Shown: positions 1-4,061 of the stretch, in pieces | Numbering within the stretch: the first letter of the stretch is position 1 | How the letters are laid out: the number at the start of each line of letters is the position of its first letter | Source: Christensenella sp. UBA7707 | GTDB taxonomy: Bacteria > Bacillota > Clostridia > Christensenellales > CAG-138 | Direction of reading: 5' to 3' | Length of the DNA stretch: 6,978 bases | Assembly: GCA_002482435.1 (NCBI GenBank) | Contig: DLFZ01000130.1 | Location: forward strand, 217 to 7,194 | Made by a program: the position numbers and the translations under genes | The notes under the pieces: model-generated | The model's database searches: none | Seen by the model: the letters and a program-made list of their open reading frames with translations, nothing else | What the model was told of the DNA's origin: nothing

Positions 1-510
<510 letters not shown>

Positions 511-513
511 GGC

Positions 514-921
514 ATGAACAGTTTTCACCTGAGCGTCATTACGCCCGAACGCGAGTTTTTTAACGACGAGGTCGAGATCCTTACCGTAGAGACCATCGAC
601 GGCCAGCTTTGCGTGCTTGCGGGGCATGAACCCATGGTGACGGCGCTTGGCGTGGGCGTTATGAAAATCAAGCTACACGGCGGAAAAACTCTGGAGGCTA
701 CGCATTCCGAGGGCTTTCTTGAGGTAACCAAGCGCGGCGCCATGCTCCTTTCGCAGGCCTGCGAATGGCCGGATGAAATCGACATTCACCGTGCAGAGGA
801 GGCGTATGAGCGCGCGCGCGCGCGTGTGCGTTCACCGAAAAGCACCGATGATGTGGTTCGCTCCAAAATCGCGCTTGTTCGCGCAATGACCCGTATTAAG
901 GTAAAGAAAACGGTAAACTGA
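514..921 (+). CDS. atpC: F1 ATP synthase subunit epsilon
   Basis: This is the central-stalk subunit that rotates with gamma, couples F1 to Fo and can inhibit ATP hydrolysis through its C-terminal helices. The protein has 135 residues, normal for bacteria. The N-terminal beta-sandwich contains FHLSVITPEREFF (residues 4-16) and the VLAGHEPMV loop (about 33-41), followed by SEGFLEV and the ACEWPDEIDIHRAEEA junction into the helical hairpin (about 80-133). The C-terminal hairpin is rich in Arg and Lys (RARARVR and RIKVKK). The start is the ATG at 514, preceded by GCGAGG at 502-507, which overlaps the end of atpD; the two genes are 3 bases apart and probably translationally coupled. It is the last gene of the operon, with a terminator just downstream. 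A 22-base alternating purine-pyrimidine tract lies inside the gene at 810-831. Confidence 0.97.
   Translation: MNSFHLSVITPEREFFNDEVEILTVETIDGQLCVLAGHEPMVTALGVGVMKIKLHGGKTLEATHSEGFLEVTKRGAMLLSQACEWPDEIDIHRAEEAYERARARVRSPKSTDDVVRSKIALVRAMTRIKVKKTVN
810..831. repeat. Alternating purine-pyrimidine (CG)n tract inside atpC
   Basis: A run of seven CG dinucleotides (811-824) is extended by TG/CG steps to give about 22 alternating purine-pyrimidine bases. It encodes the Arg-Ala-Arg-Ala-Arg-Val-Arg stretch of the epsilon subunit. Such tracts can adopt Z-DNA under negative supercoiling and can slip in replication; whether this one does is not shown by the sequence. Confidence 0.75.
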
Positions 922-943
922 AGCGTAACCGGCAAATGTAATA

Positions 944-973
944 GAGAGAGACAGGTAAAAACCTGTCTCTTTT
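944..973 (+). terminator. Intrinsic terminator of the atp operon
   Basis: A perfect 10-bp stem AGAGACAGGT/ACCTGTCTCT (947-956 with 961-970) closes an AAAA loop (957-960). G-U and A-U pairs can extend it outward to 944 and 973. The 3' side runs into TTTT (970-973), a short U-tract. It begins 22 bases after the atpC stop and 20 bases before the next start codon, so it should end or attenuate atp transcription before the acetyltransferase gene. Confidence 0.85.
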
Positions 974-993
974 GCTCACAAGGGGGGATATTC

Positions 994-1443
994 ATGTTTG
1001 TGAATACGGAATTTTTGCAGAACGACGAAATTTGCCTGCGGCTTGATAAAACGGCAAACAGTGACGAGGCGAAAAAATGGCTGCCCGCTTATTACTTTAC
1101 AATCTGTCGAAAGGATGGAACCGAGGTAGGCGCTTGCGATTTTCGCATTGGGCACAATGAAAACACCTATTACGGCGGAAACATCGGTTACGAGATAAAG
1201 CAGGAGCACAGAGGCCAACACTACGCAGGCAAGGCTTGTTTGCTGCTGTTCAAACTTGCAAAAAAGCACGGCATGGAATACGTCATCATTACATGCAGCC
1301 CTGAAAATGCCGCATCGAGAAAAACCTGCCTTTATGCCGGCGGCACGCTCAAGGAGATTGCGGATCTGCCGCCCGATAATGACATGTATCTGGAAGGCGA
1401 AAGGCAAAAGTGCATTTACCTTTTTCGCCTTGGGGAATCGTAA
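994..1443 (+). CDS. GNAT family N-acetyltransferase
   Basis: This is a probable cytoplasmic acetyl-CoA-dependent acetyltransferase of 149 residues, a single GNAT domain. The acetyl-CoA pyrophosphate-binding motif A appears as RGQHYAGKA (residues 73-81; family pattern Q/R-x-x-G-x-G/A) after the beta-4 strand GGNIGYEIK. Motif B follows as TCSPENAASRKTCLYAGG (100-117), the usual Asn-x-x-Ser-x-x-x...Gly arrangement. The tail LPPDNDMYLEGE (125-136) resembles one I associate, from memory, with a Firmicute GNAT subgroup. The start is the ATG at 994, preceded by a strong purine-rich site AGGGGGG (981-987). No good promoter was found in the 20 bases between the upstream terminator and the gene, so it may depend on readthrough or on a promoter inside atpC. 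The substrate (amino group of a small molecule, antibiotic or protein) cannot be inferred. It converges with the reductase gene, 40 bases apart. Confidence 0.88.
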   Translation: MFVNTEFLQNDEICLRLDKTANSDEAKKWLPAYYFTICRKDGTEVGACDFRIGHNENTYYGGNIGYEIKQEHRGQHYAGKACLLLFKLAKKHGMEYVIITCSPENAASRKTCLYAGGTLKEIADLPPDNDMYLEGERQKCIYLFRLGES

Positions 1444-1483
1444 TATCTACCGGGTCAGTCGTGCCGAAGGCCGACAACACGCT

Positions 1484-2218
1484 TTAAATCACGAACCCGC
1501 CGTTTGGACTTATGACCTGGCCGGTCAAAAAGTCGGCCTTGTCCGAGGCCAAAAAGACAAGAAGCGCCGCAACGTCTTCCGGTTTGCCGATTTTGCCAAG
1601 CGGCGTCTGCTCGCAAAGGCATAAAAGATCCGCATCGGAAAGGCTGCCGTTCATTTCGGTATCAATCACGCCCGGAGCCACGCAGTTTACCTGAATGTTT
1701 GAGGGGCCAAGCTCCTTGGCAAGCGCCTTGGTAAAGCCGATCAGCGCCGCTTTGCCCGCGGAATAGGCGACCTCGCACGACGCGCCGACCATGCCCCAGA
1801 CGGAGGAAACGTTTAGGATTTTGCCCTTTTTGCGCGAGATCATGTCCGGCAAAGCTGCCTGGCAGCAATGAAACGCGCCGTTTACGTTTACCGCGAACAC
1901 GCGCGACCATTCTTCGGTGGTGGTTTGCGTAAAGAGCCTGTCGAGCGCGATGCCCGCGTTGTTGACGAGTACGTCCACATGCGAAAACCGCTCCTGTGCT
2001 GCGCGAACGAGCGCGCGTGCCTGCGCCTCCACGGAAACATCCGCACGAAACGCAAACGCGTTTCCGCCGCGGCGGTTGATTTCCGTTACCGCTTCAAGCG
2101 CTTCCTTTTCGGATTGGAGATAGTTGATGCACACGCCGTAGCCTGCGTCCGAGAAGGCAAACGCCGCGCTTTTGCCGATGCCGCGCGACGCGCCGGTGAT
2201 AACAACCGTTTTTTCCAT
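1484..2218 (-). CDS. ymfI: Short-chain dehydrogenase/reductase, probable EF-P 5-aminopentanone reductase (YmfI-like)
   Basis: This is a 244-residue classical SDR of FabG type, an NAD(P)H-dependent carbonyl reductase acting in the cytoplasm. Rossmann motif TGASRGIG (8-15), D60-V61, NNAG (86-89), Asn111, Ser139 and the catalytic Y152-x-x-x-K156 are all intact. The stretch SSVWGMVGASCE before the catalytic Tyr and the VNCVAPGVIDTEMN segment are what I associate with the Firmicute group that reduces the 5-aminopentanone modification on elongation factor P, as known for Bacillus subtilis YmfI. General FabG (3-oxoacyl-ACP reductase) is the alternative, but no fatty acid synthesis genes are nearby. 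The start is taken as the ATG at 2216-2218 because GGAGG (2227-2231) sits 8 bases upstream; an in-frame TTG at 2239 would lie upstream of that site. It is a monocistronic unit with its own promoter. SDR assignment is certain; the EF-P role is probable. Confidence 0.85.
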   Translation of the reverse strand: MEKTVVITGASRGIGKSAAFAFSDAGYGVCINYLQSEKEALEAVTEINRRGGNAFAFRADVSVEAQARALVRAAQERFSHVDVLVNNAGIALDRLFTQTTTEEWSRVFAVNVNGAFHCCQAALPDMISRKKGKILNVSSVWGMVGASCEVAYSAGKAALIGFTKALAKELGPSNIQVNCVAPGVIDTEMNGSLSDADLLCLCEQTPLGKIGKPEDVAALLVFLASDKADFLTGQVISPNGGFVI

Positions 2219-2226
2219 AGCTTTTT

Positions 2227-2231
2227 CCTCC
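2227..2231 (-). promoter_or_regulatory. Ribosome binding site deciding the reductase start
   Basis: GGAGG on the minus strand lies 8 bases before the ATG at 2216-2218. It fixes the start there and excludes the longer reading from the TTG at 2237-2239, which would place this site inside the coding region. Confidence 0.85.
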
Positions 2232-2236
2232 GCATT

Positions 2237-2253
2237 CAAGATACCACATCTTG
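2237..2253. promoter_or_regulatory. Perfect inverted repeat overlapping the -10 box (candidate operator)
   Basis: CAAGAT-ACCAC-ATCTTG is a perfect 6-bp inverted repeat with a 5-base centre. One arm coincides with the predicted -10 hexamer TATCTT. Its position is suited to a dimeric repressor that would block RNA polymerase. No regulator gene is visible in the window, and a 6-bp repeat can arise by chance, so this remains a candidate. Confidence 0.4.
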
Positions 2254-2267
2254 ATGCATAGTTTCAA
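2238..2267 (-). promoter_or_regulatory. Candidate sigma-A promoter of the reductase gene
   Basis: Reading the minus strand, TTGAAA (2267-2262) is followed after 18 bases by TATCTT (2243-2238). TGG precedes the hexamer, giving an extended -10 (TGn) element. Transcription would start near 2231, leaving a leader of only about a dozen bases that still contains the GGAGG site. It lies just downstream of the terminator of the preceding minus-strand unit, which supports separate transcription. Confidence 0.6.
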
Positions 2268-2288
2268 CCGGGGACAGAGTGGAGGCAG

Positions 2289-2326
2289 AAAAAGCAGGCT
2301 TCCGGATTTGTTCCGATCAGCCTGCT
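2289..2326 (-). terminator. Intrinsic terminator of the permease/condensation-protein unit
   Basis: On the minus strand AGCAGGCT (2326-2319) pairs perfectly with AGCCTGCT (2300-2293). An inner 4-bp stem (2315-2312 with 2306-2303) lies on a 5-base loop, and the outer stem is followed at once by UUUU (2292-2289). Orientation fits termination of transcripts arriving from the genes to the right. On the plus strand the right arm is followed by GCTTGCC rather than T's, so it is directional. Confidence 0.8.
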
Positions 2327-2570
2327 GCTTGCCACTTTTTCTATTTTTGCTGCGTGCTGTGCCTTGCGCTGGTTTTGCACCCGCTCACATCGATGAGGTA
2401 TCGCCTTCAAAAGGTGATCCTGCATACAGGGTACGGCTGCCGCAACTTCCGGAATTTCCGACCCCGCATCCTTGCTTCGGCAAACGGTTAAGGGGGCGAT
2501 TGCTTTTTCCTTTTCGCTTGGATAACGATAACGCAGGATCCCTTATTCTTGTATGCATGGCGCTGAATGC
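2327..2570. other. Intergenic stretch without a convincing gene
   Basis: This lies between the condensation-protein stop and its terminator. It contains a palindrome TTCCGGAA (2447-2454), a GATAAC tandem pair (2521-2532) and pyrimidine-rich runs, but no tRNA, riboswitch or promoter I can support. Both strands stay open for long distances: the plus strand from 2251 on into the shadow of the next gene, and the minus strand from an ATG at 2558 to a stop at 2385 (57 codons, Gly/Ser/Arg-rich, no ribosome binding site). It may be a long 3' untranslated region or a dispersed intergenic repeat. Confidence 0.5.
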
Positions 2571-2580
2571 TCAATTCAGC
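2562..2580. repeat. Perfect 7-bp inverted repeat spanning the condensation-protein stop codon
   Basis: GCTGAAT (2562-2568) and ATTCAGC (2574-2580) are perfect complements around a 5-base loop that contains part of the stop codon. No T-run follows on either strand, so it is not a normal intrinsic terminator. It could shield the 3' end of the message, or could be coincidental. Confidence 0.4.
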
Positions 2581-4031
2581 ATGGCAGCGGCTGCAATGCT
2601 CTGGTCCGAATTGATTTCGAGCACCTCATGCATCAATTCTCCGATGGTAATATCGGGGTTTGCAACACCGGCTTCCATCACCCTGACGCTTTGCTCGAAC
2701 AGCGCTTCCAGCTCATACGTGTGAAGAACCTTTACCATATACTCGCAGTGAAAGTCAAGACCGCCCTCGACAAGGTTAGGGACGACCACGGTATACAATG
2801 GCATCGGGAAGCGGCCGTTGCTATAGTTGCCAAGCTCACACTGCCAGCCTTCGGGCAGCGCAAACGAAAACGGGAGGCAGGATAGGAGCATAGAGTAGGT
2901 ACCTGAAAAAAGCGGTCTTTTCTCCCAATCCTTAAGTCGATCCTTGGCGAGTTCGAACAGATAGTCCGTATGGCGCAGGATTTGAAACTGTACTTGCTGC
3001 GTATGCGCAATCGCTTCCATAAACGTTTTGTCCTTTGTGATAACGGTACGCAGAGGAAGCGCGTTGACCCGGCATCCGCCGGAACGTTTGTCCGCAATGG
3101 TAATTCTGCGGTTAAAAGCGATTGAAAAAGTAACGTCGTCCGTTTCCTCATTGATTTTGGAAAGATAGGTGCGCATGCCTACGTAGATCATTGTCTGCAG
3201 GGGAATGGCGTTTTTTTCGCAAAAGGAAAGGATCGGTTCGGTCCTTTCCGCCGACAGGTGCATGCCGTAATTTTCGCTTTTGTCATTTATCATCGTATTT
3301 AAAAGTTGATAGCGAAGGCTCGGATCTCTCTTTTTTCGGCGCGCCTTGTTGAGCAGCCGCATGCCGTCTGCACCGGCATAAAACGAAGGCCCGTCCTTTC
3401 CAAACAATTCTTGAAAGAATTGATGGTGCCTTTCCTCGGCTTCCTTATCATTGAATGCAAGCAGATCTTTTTTCAGACACTCTTCAAACGAGGACAGCGG
3501 CTTGGGCATTGGTGTTCCGTTTTGAAGCGCGGTAATCACTTCAAGAAGATCGCTGAAAAACACAACGGCGGCGTATAGATCCGCGATAACATGAGAGATG
3601 TTCAGATAAACGCCGGTGCGCCCGTCAAAGGTACGGTAGAGGAGAATGCGGTACATTTCTCCCTTCAAGACTTTGAGAGGTGTGTGTGCGTCTTTTTTTA
3701 GTACGGCGTCTTGCTCCTGCTTTGTTTTGCCTGCGAAATCCAAAACCGGGATATTTTCAAGCCTGAACTCCGGCAGAAAATACTGTTTGAGCTTCTTATC
3801 CTGCTTTTCAAAACGGATGCGCAGGCAATCGTTGCGCTCGATTTCTATGTTCACTGCTTGCTTAAGCAGCTCGAAATCAAGCTTCTGGTTGACGATCATG
3901 TAAAAGATGATCTGGGTGCACTCTTTGTGCAAGCTGAATCGCAACTGTAAAAGGGGTAGCGCTTGCGAGCCGCAAATGTCATAATAGGTTCTCTGAGCGG
4001 CACTGCCGCTATCAACGGTACTGCGCGACAT
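2571..4031 (-). CDS. Stand-alone condensation-domain (CoA-dependent acyltransferase fold) protein
   Basis: A 486-residue protein with the fold of NRPS condensation domains and PapA-type/alcohol acyltransferases, enzymes that join an activated acyl group to an amine or alcohol. The N-terminal half shows the entry segment LPLLQLRFSLH (25-35) and ERNDCLRIRF (65-74), equivalent to the usual 'R...LR..F' motif. The active-site motif HHxxxDG appears as SHVIADL: His147 and Asp151 are kept, while the first His is Ser146. The C-terminal half has the AFNRR (305-309) and GGCRVNALPLR (318-328) segments, matching the usual 'GxFVNTLPLR' motif. No signal peptide, carrier, adenylation or thioesterase domain is present, so it is a free-standing cytoplasmic enzyme. 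The start is the ATG at 4029-4031, with AGGAGGAA 5 bases upstream. It lies 30 bases after the permease stop, probably co-transcribed. Substrates are unknown. The gene looks more AT-rich than the atp genes. Confidence 0.82.
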   Translation of the reverse strand: MSRSTVDSGSAAQRTYYDICGSQALPLLQLRFSLHKECTQIIFYMIVNQKLDFELLKQAVNIEIERNDCLRIRFEKQDKKLKQYFLPEFRLENIPVLDFAGKTKQEQDAVLKKDAHTPLKVLKGEMYRILLYRTFDGRTGVYLNISHVIADLYAAVVFFSDLLEVITALQNGTPMPKPLSSFEECLKKDLLAFNDKEAEERHHQFFQELFGKDGPSFYAGADGMRLLNKARRKKRDPSLRYQLLNTMINDKSENYGMHLSAERTEPILSFCEKNAIPLQTMIYVGMRTYLSKINEETDDVTFSIAFNRRITIADKRSGGCRVNALPLRTVITKDKTFMEAIAHTQQVQFQILRHTDYLFELAKDRLKDWEKRPLFSGTYSMLLSCLPFSFALPEGWQCELGNYSNGRFPMPLYTVVVPNLVEGGLDFHCEYMVKVLHTYELEALFEQSVRVMEAGVANPDITIGELMHEVLEINSDQSIAAAAMLN

Positions 4032-4036
4032 AATCG

Positions 4037-4044
4037 TTCCTCCT
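4037..4044 (-). promoter_or_regulatory. Ribosome binding site of the condensation-domain gene
   Basis: AGGAGGAA on the minus strand, an almost perfect Shine-Dalgarno, lies 5 bases before the ATG at 4029-4031, in the 30-base gap after the permease stop codon. It settles the start and shows efficient re-initiation within one message is possible. Confidence 0.85.
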
Positions 4045-4061
4045 GCAACAAGTATTTCCCG

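Noticed and set aside
795..889. AGAGGAGG followed by ATG at 806 inside atpC, suggesting an internal start
   Set aside because: The spacing is only 3 bases and the frame differs from atpC. It gives a 27-residue Arg-rich peptide ending soon after, so it is a chance match.
1458..1475. Imperfect hairpin GTCG-T-GCC-GAA-GGC-CGAC between the convergent GNAT and reductase genes
   Set aside because: The stem is short and bulged, and neither side has a T-run, so it cannot be supported as a terminator.
2251..2724. Plus-strand frame with a hydrophobic start (LPLFLFLLRAVPCAGFA) resembling a signal peptide
   Set aside because: It overlaps the 3' end of the condensation gene in antisense, begins inside the reductase promoter region, has no ribosome binding site and contains the terminator sequence.
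2571..4031. Reading the condensation-domain protein as a fragment of an NRPS
   Set aside because: It has a normal full domain length with its own start, strong ribosome binding site and stop. No adenylation or carrier domain, whole or broken, is found on either side.
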